Assembly (NCBI GenBank): GCA_026415615.1
Contig: JAOAGT010000001.1
Span: 485,455 to 549,454 of the forward strand
From: Thermoleophilia bacterium
GTDB lineage: Bacteria; Actinomycetota; Thermoleophilia; RBG-16-64-13
DNA length: 64,000 nucleotides
Direction of reading: 5' to 3'
Shown: piece after piece, positions 24,355 to 32,433 of the stretch
Numbering within the stretch: the stretch's first letter is position 1
Layout of the letters: every line of letters starts with the position of its first letter
Made by a program: the position numbers and the translations under genes
Notes under the pieces: generated by a model
Seen by the model: the letters and a program-made list of their open reading frames with translations, nothing else
Databases searched by the model: none
Told to the model about the DNA's origin: nothing

Positions 24355-25253
24355 GCGCGCTCATAACAAACATACAGAATTATTCGATTCACGACGGTCC
24401 GGGAATAAGGACGGTGGTGTTTTTCAAAGGGTGCTCTCTTCGCTGTCTGTGGTGCAGCAACCCGGAGTGCATCTCGTCCCGACCGGAGGTTGGCCTATTT
24501 GTGAATCTGTGCACGGGTTGCGGGACCTGCGTCGAGGTCTGCCCAACGGGGGCCACTACTCTTGCTGCCGACGGGCACGTAGCTATTGACCGGAACAGGT
24601 GCACGGCCTGTGGAGCGTGCGTGACTGGATGCCGAGCCGAGGCTCGCGTGCTGTGGGGCAAAGAGGCGGATCTTGAAGAGGTTGTGGCTCGGGTTGCTCG
24701 CGACAAGATGTTCTACGACTCGTCGGGAGGCGGGGTTACAGTCTCGGGGGGCGAGCCGCTTCTTGAGTCGGAGTTTGTGTCGCGGCTACTCGAACGGTGC
24801 CACGATTTGGACATTCATACCTGCGTCGAAACCTCGGGCCATGTGTCATGGAACGCCGTAATGCAGGTGCTGCCACAAACGGATCTGTTCCTCTATGACC
24901 TCAAAATGATGGACGCAAAAAGACATCTTGAACTTACGGGAAGCACGAACAAGCAAATTCTCGAGAATGCAAGAAGGCTTGTGAGAGAAGGGGCTTCGGT
25001 TTTTTTCCGCATGCCTCTAGTGCCGGGGATAAATGATGATGAGGAAAACATAGGTAGAACGGCAGCCTTTCTTCACGAGGTCGGTGTGCTTGAGCTTGAA
25101 CTGATGCCTTATCACAAGTTTGGCTTGGGCAAGTATCTGGCTCTGGGCAGGGATTACGCGTTGGGCAATATCAAGCGGCCTACCTCTGAGGAAGTTGGGC
25201 GTGTTCAAGAGACCTTCAAGATTCTAGGTGTTGAGTGCAAAGCGTCTTTATGA
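24339..25253 (+). CDS. Glycyl radical enzyme activating enzyme (radical SAM)
   Basis: A 304-residue PflA-type activase that uses SAM and a [4Fe-4S] cluster to install the glycyl radical on its partner. The radical-SAM CxxxCxxC is Cys32, Cys36 and Cys39 (GCSLRCLWCSNP), followed by an inserted double ferredoxin domain (CTGCGTCVEVCP, CTACGACVTGC), as in activases of non-PFL glycyl radical enzymes. GGEPLLE and the late MPLVPGIND motif complete the SAM barrel. The start is TTG 24339 or GTG 24351. It lies 29 bases upstream of the glycyl radical enzyme at 25283, its likely partner. It may also serve the second enzyme at 61998, which has no activase within the window. Confidence 0.93.
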   Translation: MRQQVCALITNIQNYSIHDGPGIRTVVFFKGCSLRCLWCSNPECISSRPEVGLFVNLCTGCGTCVEVCPTGATTLAADGHVAIDRNRCTACGACVTGCRAEARVLWGKEADLEEVVARVARDKMFYDSSGGGVTVSGGEPLLESEFVSRLLERCHDLDIHTCVETSGHVSWNAVMQVLPQTDLFLYDLKMMDAKRHLELTGSTNKQILENARRLVREGASVFFRMPLVPGINDDEENIGRTAAFLHEVGVLELELMPYHKFGLGKYLALGRDYALGNIKRPTSEEVGRVQETFKILGVECKASL

Positions 25254-25282
25254 CGCAGCAAAGATAAAGGATGTGAGCGGGT

Positions 25283-27730
25283 ATGAGCACGATGGTTGAG
25301 GAACGGCAAATCACGTTACTTCGGGAGATTGACTCCCTTGAGCTAAGCGATCGGGTCTCTGCTCTTAAACACGCCATGCTTTCCGCGGAGAGAAGGATTT
25401 CGGTGGACCGGGCCAGGCTGGCGGTGGAATCGTGGCGTGAAACCGAGGGCGAGGACATCGAGTTAAGACGGGCCAAGCTCTTTGCCAAGGTTCTGCGGGA
25501 GGTGCCTATCGCCATTCACCCACTCGATGTCATTGTGGGGCGGGAGACCGAGTATTTGGTGGGCGCGCCGGTCTTTGTGGACTTAACGGGTGACTCTATC
25601 CCCGGACTGTGGGACGACAACGCACCGGTGGGGGGCACTTTGTTTAACGGCAGCCTGTCTCCAGAGGACCGGGAGGTGTTGCGCGAGTGCGCCCGCTTCT
25701 TCGCTGGCAAGACGGCGGCGGACCGTGTGCGCGAGGCATGGCGCATGCTAGTAGGGTCATGGGCTGAGGACATCACCGAAGCCAAAGGCAGTGATCCCAG
25801 CCCAGACGCGGGCTACTATCCCGGCATCACCTGCCGGTCTATGTGGGAGGAGCTGTTTGCCCGGGGGTTCCGCGGCCTAATCGAGGAGGCCAAACAGCAT
25901 CTGGCGGAGTTTCGGCCCTTTGGCGAAACCGACCTTGACAAGTTCTACTTCTGGCAGGCGGCGATCATCGTTTGTGAAGCAGTCATTGAGTATGCAAAAA
26001 GGTACGCCTGTCTGGCGCGCAGTCTAGCTCAGCAAGAGGCCGACTCGGAACGTCGGGCAGAGCTCCTGGCAATTGCCGACATTTGTGACTACGTGCCGGA
26101 GAACCCGCCGCGCACGTTTCACGAGGCTCTCCAGTTCATGAACTTTGTGATCGTGGCGCGAGGGCTGGAAAACCCTTATCCCACCTTGATCGCGCGTCTT
26201 GACCAGTATCTGTGGCCGTACTTGGAGAGGGATCTCAGCGAGGGGCGCATAACCTTGGAGGAGGCCGCCGACCTGCTTGCCAACGCCATCCTCCTGTGGG
26301 GCATGAAGGTGGTCATCCCGGTGGGGACGCAACTAGAGACTCACCAGTTCACCTACGCCATCAACAGCATCAACGTGGGAGGGGTCGACAAGCTCGGAAA
26401 CGATGCGACGAACCCCCTGAGCTACTTAATTCTCCACATTGTTGGTTTACTTCGCCTTTCGTCTCCCACCGTAGCGCTCAACTGGCACGCCGGCATGCCG
26501 CGCTCTCTGCTAGTCAAAGCGCTTGAGACTAACTCCAAGACCAAGGGCGGCATTCCGCTCTTTATGAATAGCGACCACGTGGTGGCGAGCTTTGCGGCGG
26601 ACGGGATTCCTCTGGAAGAAGCGCGGGAGTGGTACAGCCAGGGTTGCGTCACCCCCATTCTTCCCACTTGCATTGACCACAATGGGTCCGAAGGCAGAGG
26701 CGCCATTAACGTCGCGCTTATCTTGGATCTCGCTCTCCACAACGGGGTAGCGCCGGTAACAGGCAAGAAGGTCGGCATTGAGACTGGCGACCCCAGGAAC
26801 TTTGCCAGTTTCGAGGAGCTCTACGAAGCGTTCAAGAAACAGTACGAGTATGTGGTAAGCCGGGTCCTGTGGTTGGGCACCGTCGCGCAAGGCATAGAGC
26901 CCAAGTACCTGCGCTTTCCTTTTAACTCCTGTGTCGCCGGCCCCGGGTGTATGGAAAAAGGCCAGGACATCCTGATTACTGATGTAAACCACAGCTACGG
27001 TATCAGCGATCGAGCCATCGTAGACACTGCCGACTCCTTGCTTGCCATAAAGAAATTGGTTTTCGAGGAGAAGAAGCTCTCGATGGCTGAGCTGCTTGAG
27101 GCTCTAGACAGCAACTTTGCCGGTCCGCGAGGCGCCGAAATCCAGCGCCTGTGCCTGGGAGTTCCCAAGTTTGGCAACGATGTTGAGGAAGCCGATCTTA
27201 TGGTGAAAGAAGTGGGGATCTTCTCGGGAAACTTCTTGCACTCCTATAAGAACCCGTTCGGCATTCCCTGTAAGGTTTCTCGCGAAGGGCTTTCCTGGCA
27301 CTACTTCGGCGGTTTGGGTGTGGGAGCTTTGCCCAACGGGCGGAAAGCCAAGGAGCCGCTCAATGACGGTTCCATATCGCCGATGCGAGGGATGGACAAG
27401 AACGGACCCACGGCCGTGCTGCATTCGGTGCTCCGAGCTGGCTTTAAGGAGTCATATGCCTCTTGTCTTAACCAGAAGTTCTCCGGAACGGTGATGCAGA
27501 GCCCCGAAAGCCGAGAGAAGCTAGCGACGCTGGTGGAGACGTTCTTCCGCAATGGGGGCCAACACATCCAGTTCAATTTGGTGGACACCGAGGAGCTTAT
27601 CGACGCCAAACTCCACCCAGAGAGGCACCGCGACCTGGTTGTGAGAGTGGGGGGATTCAGCGCCTACTTTGTCATGCTCTCGCCCGAAATCCAGGATGAC
27701 ATCATCTATCGGAGCGAACAGGGCTGTTGA
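25283..27730 (+). CDS. Glycyl radical enzyme of unassigned class (PFL-like)
   Basis: An 815-residue radical enzyme. The thiyl Cys is Cys455 in YSQGCVTPILP and the radical Gly is Gly791 in RVGGFSAYF, 25 residues from the end, both in canonical positions. The residue two after the Cys is Thr, not the Glu that marks diol, choline, propanediol and hydroxyproline dehydratases and hydroxyphenylacetate decarboxylase, so none of those activities is supported. PFL's Cys-Cys pair is also absent. Possible reactions include a C-C lyase, decarboxylase or radical addition. ATG 25283 has AAAGGATG upstream. The activase precedes it, and SDR and cupin genes follow. It is probably cytoplasmic and strictly anaerobic. 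Confidence 0.92.
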   Translation: MSTMVEERQITLLREIDSLELSDRVSALKHAMLSAERRISVDRARLAVESWRETEGEDIELRRAKLFAKVLREVPIAIHPLDVIVGRETEYLVGAPVFVDLTGDSIPGLWDDNAPVGGTLFNGSLSPEDREVLRECARFFAGKTAADRVREAWRMLVGSWAEDITEAKGSDPSPDAGYYPGITCRSMWEELFARGFRGLIEEAKQHLAEFRPFGETDLDKFYFWQAAIIVCEAVIEYAKRYACLARSLAQQEADSERRAELLAIADICDYVPENPPRTFHEALQFMNFVIVARGLENPYPTLIARLDQYLWPYLERDLSEGRITLEEAADLLANAILLWGMKVVIPVGTQLETHQFTYAINSINVGGVDKLGNDATNPLSYLILHIVGLLRLSSPTVALNWHAGMPRSLLVKALETNSKTKGGIPLFMNSDHVVASFAADGIPLEEAREWYSQGCVTPILPTCIDHNGSEGRGAINVALILDLALHNGVAPVTGKKVGIETGDPRNFASFEELYEAFKKQYEYVVSRVLWLGTVAQGIEPKYLRFPFNSCVAGPGCMEKGQDILITDVNHSYGISDRAIVDTADSLLAIKKLVFEEKKLSMAELLEALDSNFAGPRGAEIQRLCLGVPKFGNDVEEADLMVKEVGIFSGNFLHSYKNPFGIPCKVSREGLSWHYFGGLGVGALPNGRKAKEPLNDGSISPMRGMDKNGPTAVLHSVLRAGFKESYASCLNQKFSGTVMQSPESREKLATLVETFFRNGGQHIQFNLVDTEELIDAKLHPERHRDLVVRVGGFSAYFVMLSPEIQDDIIYRSEQGC

Positions 27731-27763
27731 GCTCTTGGTCAGTCCGCTGTACGCTGTTTTGCA

Positions 27764-27807
27764 TGCGGGCCCGTGGAGCGGAGACGGATGCCTGCCGCGG
27801 GCCCGCA
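27764..27807. repeat. 10-bp hairpin between the glycyl radical enzyme and SDR genes
   Basis: TGCGGGCCCG (27764-27773) and CGGGCCCGCA (27798-27807) form a perfect inverted repeat with a 24-base loop and no T-tract. It may stabilise the abundant glycyl radical enzyme message or partly attenuate the genes that follow. Confidence 0.6.
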
Positions 27808-27838
27808 GAGGTGGTGACGGCAACACGAGGAGTGGGGT

Positions 27839-28621
27839 ATGACCAAGAGATTCGAGGGCAGGGTTGCACTTGTAACCGGTGGAGCGTCCGGTATTGGGCG
27901 CGGGGGTGCTATAGCTTTTGCCCGTGAGGGAGCAAAAGTGGTAGTTGCTACAGACGCTAACGTAGCCGGAGCCGAGGAGACGGTAAGGTTAATCAAGCAA
28001 GCAGGAGGAGAGGCTAGCTTTGTTCGCTGCGACGTCTCTCAGGAGGCTGATGTCAAGGCTTTGGTGGAGGAGTGCGTTCGTCTTTATGGCCGCCTTGACT
28101 ACGCTTTCAACAACGCCGGGATCGGACCCGACGGTGTGCGGGTGCCGGTGGTCAATATTGTGGACTGTCCGACCGAGATCTGGGACCGCACTATCGACAT
28201 CAACCTGAAGGGCGTTTTCCTTTGCCTCAAGTACGAGATGAGGCAGATGATGGAGCAGAACTTCGGCGCCATTGTCAACACTTCTTCAGTGGGCGCCCTT
28301 AAACCTCAGCCCGGCTTTTGTGCATACAACGCCAGCAAATCTGGCCTTGGCGGCCTCACTCGCACAGCGGCGCTAGAAGGAGCTCCGTATAACATAAGGG
28401 TCAACGCCATTCTTCCGGGCCCGACGCAGAATACCCTGCTCTACGAGTACCTCACCAGTAGTACTCCGGGAGTGAAGGAGGACATGCACACAGTGGTGCC
28501 TTTGCGTCGTCTGGGCTTTCCGGAGGACATGGCTGCGGCTGTTGTATGGCTCTGCTCGGACGAAGCTTCTTTTGTCACCGGGCAGTGCCTGGCCATCGAT
28601 GGGGGTATGACGGCTCACTAG
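27839..28621 (+). CDS. Short-chain dehydrogenase/reductase (classical SDR) 1
   Basis: A 260-residue NAD(P)(H)-dependent oxidoreductase with TGGASGIG (13-20), NNAG (91-94), catalytic Ser149/150, Tyr163 and Lys167 (YNASK) and the C-terminal GQCLAIDGGMT motif. ATDA near the end of beta-2 suggests an acidic residue and NAD preference, which is not certain. It follows the glycyl radical enzyme on the same strand, so it may oxidise or reduce its product. It belongs to the same broad family as the SDRs at 30683 and 44390. Confidence 0.9.
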   Translation: MTKRFEGRVALVTGGASGIGRGGAIAFAREGAKVVVATDANVAGAEETVRLIKQAGGEASFVRCDVSQEADVKALVEECVRLYGRLDYAFNNAGIGPDGVRVPVVNIVDCPTEIWDRTIDINLKGVFLCLKYEMRQMMEQNFGAIVNTSSVGALKPQPGFCAYNASKSGLGGLTRTAALEGAPYNIRVNAILPGPTQNTLLYEYLTSSTPGVKEDMHTVVPLRRLGFPEDMAAAVVWLCSDEASFVTGQCLAIDGGMTAH

Positions 28622-28706
28622 CCAAAGTGTGCTGGTCGACAGGTTGTTGGTCGGGCTCAGCCGCCGATGCTTGTCGATTGGGGCATCCTACCTAAAGGAG
28701 GAAGCA

Positions 28707-29219
28707 ATGGGAGACGCGTTTGAGGGTTCCGCGCCAGCCAGCCAGAGCGCCACCGCTAGCCAGAGCGCCAAGAACAAACAGGTCGTAATGCGCTTTTACG
28801 AGGACGTTTTTATCAACCACGACCTAAGCCATCTCGACGAGTACATGCGCGACGACTACATCCAACATAACCCTGATTGCCCGCAGGGCAAGGCGGGGTT
28901 TGTTGAATTTTTCACCACCATTTTTCGCGCTGTTCCAGACTTCCGCTACACGCTGCACAAGATGGTGGCCGAAGACGACATTGTCATGGCTTACAGCACC
29001 ACCAGCGGCACTCATACAGGAGGGGTGTGGCTTGGCCAGGAGCCTACGGGCGCCAAACTCAACTTCAAGGTGGTGGATATCTTCCGCGTCGAGGATGGCA
29101 AGATAGCCGAACACTGGGATGTCGCGGACACCTTTAGCTTGTTCAGTCAGCTTGGCATTGCTGAGCGTCTCATCAAGCAAGGACTCACCACTCCCGGACC
29201 GCAAGGGAGCCCCTCATGA
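28707..29219 (+). CDS. SnoaL-like / ester-cyclase-type protein
   Basis: A 170-residue protein of the NTF2-like SnoaL group: VVMRFYEDVFINHDLSHLDEY at the start (interrupted here for length) and the HNPDCPQGKAGFVEFF segment with the pocket His. VADTFSLFSQLG closes the fold. Relatives include polyketide aldol cyclases and lactone-forming enzymes, but many are uncharacterised. ATG 28707 has AAAGGAGG upstream; the longer ORF start is not needed. The N-terminus holds an in-frame ASQSA duplication (13-mers at 28740 and 28758). Its stop overlaps the next start (ATGA). Confidence 0.8.
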   Translation: MGDAFEGSAPASQSATASQSAKNKQVVMRFYEDVFINHDLSHLDEYMRDDYIQHNPDCPQGKAGFVEFFTTIFRAVPDFRYTLHKMVAEDDIVMAYSTTSGTHTGGVWLGQEPTGAKLNFKVVDIFRVEDGKIAEHWDVADTFSLFSQLGIAERLIKQGLTTPGPQGSPS

Positions 29220-30136
29220 GCACGTCGGCGTTTGAGCGTTACGTTGTGCGCCATCCTCTCCGGGAGGCTCCGGATCCGAGCGTAAAGGGTCGGGACTGGC
29301 CGCCTCTGGTGTATATGAGCGAAAAACAGGTTCCCGAGAGTGACGTATACGTGGAACTCGGCTGGATCCGAGATGTTCCCGAAGGCGGGCCCCAGGGTAC
29401 CGAGCAGGTGCTGGACTATGACCAGATCCTCGTGTTTGTGGGCATGGACTACAAAGTTCCCCAGGTGCTGGGAGCCACTGTTGAGACCTACCTTGGCGGG
29501 CAGCGAGTAGTTTTCAATACCACCACGTGCCTCTATATTCCCAAGGGCACGCCTTTTGGTCCGTTTACTTGGGAAGAATTTGACCGCCCTCACGTGCAGG
29601 TGAACGTAGTCTTTGGTTCCGGCGATCCGTATGCGGCCGGGGGGAGGGCGGTGTCTGGTCCGAGCTTGCCCTCGCCCAAGACGCAAGAGTTCGACTATGA
29701 GCAATATGTGGTGCGCAGCCCCATGCGCGAGGCCGGTCCGGATCACCCGGTTACTGGGCGGCAGCTTCCCAGCATGACCTATCTCAGCCGTACTCAGGTA
29801 AATGCCGCCCGGAACTACCTTGAATTCGGGTGGATATGGGATGTACCAAGCTCCGGCATCCCCAAGATGCGGCACGATAACTACGCGGAGATGGTTCTGC
29901 ACTTTGGCAGCGACCCGGACAACCCCGAGGACCTTGGCGCCACCATGATTTTTGGTGTGGGGGACGATCTGCTGGAGTTTGACACAACTCACTGTGTGTA
30001 CCTTCCCAAGGGACTGGTTCATGGGCCCCTGCGCTGGAAAGAAGTGCACAGACCTATGATCGAGATGGCCCTCATGCTGGGGGCCGGAGTGTGGGCGGAA
30101 GGCTGGGAGGGCAGCTTCTTTGGCGACGAGGCCTAA
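29216..30136 (+). CDS. Tandem cupin-like protein with two related halves
   Basis: A 306-residue protein made of two homologous halves (about 1-140 and 155-300), each beginning (F/Y)E(R/Q)YVVR.P(L/M)REA. The C-terminal half keeps a likely metal-site His in LPKGLVHGP and another in RHDNYAEMVLHF. In the N-terminal half the matching positions are Phe (IPKGTPFGP) and non-His residues, so that half has probably lost metal binding. Such bicupins can be dioxygenases, decarboxylases or isomerases; function unknown. It overlaps the SnoaL-like gene by four bases and is related to the single-domain cupins at 18916 and 30178. Confidence 0.75.
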   Translation: MSTSAFERYVVRHPLREAPDPSVKGRDWPPLVYMSEKQVPESDVYVELGWIRDVPEGGPQGTEQVLDYDQILVFVGMDYKVPQVLGATVETYLGGQRVVFNTTTCLYIPKGTPFGPFTWEEFDRPHVQVNVVFGSGDPYAAGGRAVSGPSLPSPKTQEFDYEQYVVRSPMREAGPDHPVTGRQLPSMTYLSRTQVNAARNYLEFGWIWDVPSSGIPKMRHDNYAEMVLHFGSDPDNPEDLGATMIFGVGDDLLEFDTTHCVYLPKGLVHGPLRWKEVHRPMIEMALMLGAGVWAEGWEGSFFGDEA

Positions 30137-30177
30137 CCCAGCCGGACGCATGCTGACTACTTTCAAGGACGTCCGAG

Positions 30178-30660
30178 ATGAGCGAAGTAATGAGCGAATC
30201 AAAATATGCCAAGTACATAATCACCGAGCTAAAGAGGGACTCCCGCGATGCTGCTTTGCCGCCCGGAGTGGATCCAGAAAAAGTCTCCAACACTCCCTCG
30301 CATCGCAAGATTCTCAGCCTGGACGACGTAGTCCTTAAGGGCGCCTTCTATACCGAGACGGTCTGGATGTGGCCGGGGGGTTCCGACGTGTATCCGGAGA
30401 CGGCCGAGGCCAATTCTCACGCGCACGAGTACGACGAGGTCATAGGCTTCTTTGGCACCGACTTCGCCAACCCCTATGAACTGCACGGACAGATTGAGTT
30501 TTGGATCGAAGATGAGAAATTCATGCTTACGCGAAGCTGTCTCATCTTTGTTCCGGCGGGGGTATATCACTGTCCGCTTGTAATTCACCGCGTGGACAGG
30601 CCAATCTTCCACTTTTCCTCCGGACCCGGTTCGACATACCAGCAGGAACTAAGACCGTGA
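30178..30660 (+). CDS. Small cupin-like protein (second copy)
   Basis: A 160-residue cupin-type protein. It opens SKYAKYII like the cupin at 18916 and has metal-site candidates HAHEYDEVIGFFG and VPAGVYHCP. A stretch of about 25 residues near 20-45 has no counterpart in the 18916 protein. Both cupins probably act on or bind the same class of compound. The ATG at 30178 lies 41 bases after the double cupin. Its 3' end carries the first copy of a 25-bp duplication that also spans the next gene's start. Confidence 0.75.
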   Translation: MSEVMSESKYAKYIITELKRDSRDAALPPGVDPEKVSNTPSHRKILSLDDVVLKGAFYTETVWMWPGGSDVYPETAEANSHAHEYDEVIGFFGTDFANPYELHGQIEFWIEDEKFMLTRSCLIFVPAGVYHCPLVIHRVDRPIFHFSSGPGSTYQQELRP

Positions 30661-30690
30661 GCGATCAGCAGGAGCTAAGGGCGTGAGCGA
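30640..30690 (+). repeat. 25-bp tandem duplication carrying a ribosome site and GTG start
   Basis: The segments 30640-30664 and 30666-30690 match at 22 of 25 positions. Each contains AGGA(A/G)CTAAG followed by a GTG. The second GTG (30683) starts the SDR gene; the first (30657) opens only a nine-codon frame in another phase. Confidence 0.8.
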
Positions 30691-31543
30691 GTATGCGGGT
30701 GCGCGGCGTCCGTTCTCTGAGCCCGTTAAGGATCTTCGCCGTGTGATGGATGTCTCGGGTAAAGGCGTGATCGTCACTGGCGGTGCCAACGGCATCGGTT
30801 GGGGGATCGCGCAAGCATTTGCCGAGCGCGGAGCCAGGGTAGCTATTCTGGATGTTGAAGCAGAGACCGGGCGCGCGAGAGTAGAGGAGCTAAATCGGCT
30901 AGCCGGGGGCAGTCCAGCTGGCGCGGCGGGGGACGTGCGACACATCTTTGTGGAGTGCGACATTACTTCCCGAGCGGCCGTGGATGTCGCAGTAGAGGAA
31001 GCCGTCCGAGCACTTGGGCACATAGATGTCCTTGTGAACAACGCTGGCATCGCAGTCACAAAGCCGTTCTTGGACTTTGACCCTGATCTTTCGGATTGGC
31101 GCCGGGTGATCGAGGTCAACCTACATGGCACCGCTCTTGTCACTCATGCGGTGGCCAATTACATGCGCAGGGCCGGGCGGGGCGGACTCATCATCAACAT
31201 TTCCTCGGTAGGGGGCGCAAGGTGCTCAGCGTCGAAAGAGCTGCCAAATTCTGCCTATGTGGCTTCCAAGGCGGCTCTCAACCACCTCACGGCAGCCTGG
31301 GCCATTGAATTTGCGGAGTACGGCATTCGGGTGAACGCAATCATGCCCGGTCCCACCCACTCGCGGCTGGATGCTCAGCTTACCCCGGAGTATATGGAAA
31401 AGATTGCCGATGGGATCCTGGATGGTCGCTGGGGCGAGCCCCTGGAGATTGGGGCGCTTTGCGTGTTTATGGCCTCGGCAGAGGGGGCGCACTTAAACGG
31501 GGTGGTGATTCCTCACGACGGGGGCTTTCTCTGCGTGCACTAG
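30683..31543 (+). CDS. Short-chain dehydrogenase/reductase (classical SDR) 2
   Basis: A 286-residue SDR with a 25-residue extra N-terminus before the Rossmann fold. It has TGGANGIG (32-39), VNNAG, Ser174/175, Tyr192 and Lys196 (YVASK) and a C-terminal HDGGFL strand. Asp57 after beta-2 (ILDVE) indicates NAD preference. The start is GTG 30683 from the second copy of a duplicated ribosome-site/start segment. It ends the long co-directional run and its last four bases overlap the end of the convergent flavodoxin gene. Confidence 0.9.
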   Translation: MSEYAGARRPFSEPVKDLRRVMDVSGKGVIVTGGANGIGWGIAQAFAERGARVAILDVEAETGRARVEELNRLAGGSPAGAAGDVRHIFVECDITSRAAVDVAVEEAVRALGHIDVLVNNAGIAVTKPFLDFDPDLSDWRRVIEVNLHGTALVTHAVANYMRRAGRGGLIINISSVGGARCSASKELPNSAYVASKAALNHLTAAWAIEFAEYGIRVNAIMPGPTHSRLDAQLTPEYMEKIADGILDGRWGEPLEIGALCVFMASAEGAHLNGVVIPHDGGFLCVH

Positions 31544-32241
31544 TCTCCTCGGGCCTCTTCCAGTGCCTCCTCTAGGAATAGTTCTGCGCGCAGCAGATCC
31601 CGCTCGTCGGGGCGGTGCCTGATGTCTCCGTGGTAGGTGTGCGGCGTGGGATGGTCAAGATAGCGGCCGGGACAGCAAAAGCGGCCTACGCACTTAAACC
31701 CCAGATGCTCTACCTCCAGCTCAAGCAGAGCTAAGCTGGGCTGAGCTTCTTTCGGGCCAAACTCATATCCGCTGTAGGTGACGAAGACTACAGCCCGGGG
31801 CGCATCAGGGGGAATGGTGATCCGCTTGTGCCGTTCAAGCAGGCTGGGATCTTTCGCCGGAGGAGTGATGGGAGGCATGGGCCGGGTAATGTAGGGGATG
31901 GTTTCGCCCCTAAAGTAAAGCGCCACCCGCGGGTCGGTTCCGAGGCGAAGACGTCGCAAGAGGTTGAGGATCTCGTTGTAAGGCAGGTGAGACCTGATCC
32001 CCGAACCCACGCAGAGAAAGTCGTAGCTGGGGAGGTTGATCTCAAGATCGAGGATATCCTCTTCTTTTCTTCTGATCTTCTGTAGATCACACTGCCAGCC
32101 ATATCGCTCAAACGTTTGCTTGAATCGAAGGGCAACTTTCTCCGTATTTCCCGTGTAAGAGGAGTATAGGATTAGGGCACGCTGTACTCTGGCGGCCTCG
32201 GGTCCAGCTTGCCGCGTCTCGGCTGTCCGCTTGTTGTTCAT
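31540..32241 (-). CDS. Flavodoxin-fold protein
   Basis: A 233-residue protein with the FMN phosphate-binding loop SSYTGNTEKV after the first strand and a later SGYEFGPKEA segment, as in flavodoxin/EFR1-type proteins. No Cys-rich ferredoxin domain is attached; the C-terminal part has a CCPGRYLDH stretch. It is likely a low-potential electron carrier or a quinone/aromatic reductase. ATG 32241 has GGAGG (reverse of CCTCC) upstream. It is divergent from the alcohol dehydrogenase gene across a 192-base intergenic region. Confidence 0.82.
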   Translation of the reverse strand: MNNKRTAETRQAGPEAARVQRALILYSSYTGNTEKVALRFKQTFERYGWQCDLQKIRRKEEDILDLEINLPSYDFLCVGSGIRSHLPYNEILNLLRRLRLGTDPRVALYFRGETIPYITRPMPPITPPAKDPSLLERHKRITIPPDAPRAVVFVTYSGYEFGPKEAQPSLALLELEVEHLGFKCVGRFCCPGRYLDHPTPHTYHGDIRHRPDERDLLRAELFLEEALEEARGD

Positions 32242-32433
32242 GGCTCTTGCCTCCTTTTTCTACTCCGTTTTTCTGCATCCTAAACATTGTTCCTTTGCGC
32301 AATTGATTAAGCCTGGTTGCGCTGCTAGTTTGGTAAGAAGGAGATTGACATGAGGCGCGTCTAGTCTGACCGGCTGACCGCTTCTGCTCGGCGAGGAAGA
32401 GTTGCATGGCAACTAGGGAAAGGACGATACAAG

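Noticed and set aside
25283-27730. Pyruvate formate-lyase or choline trimethylamine-lyase identity
   Set aside because: There is no Cys-Cys pair as in PFL and no Glu after the thiyl Cys as in CutC.
29147-30202. 351-residue minus-strand ORF opposite the double cupin
   Set aside because: The plus-strand gene has internal repeats, a coupled start and family motifs; the minus frame has no recognisable domain.
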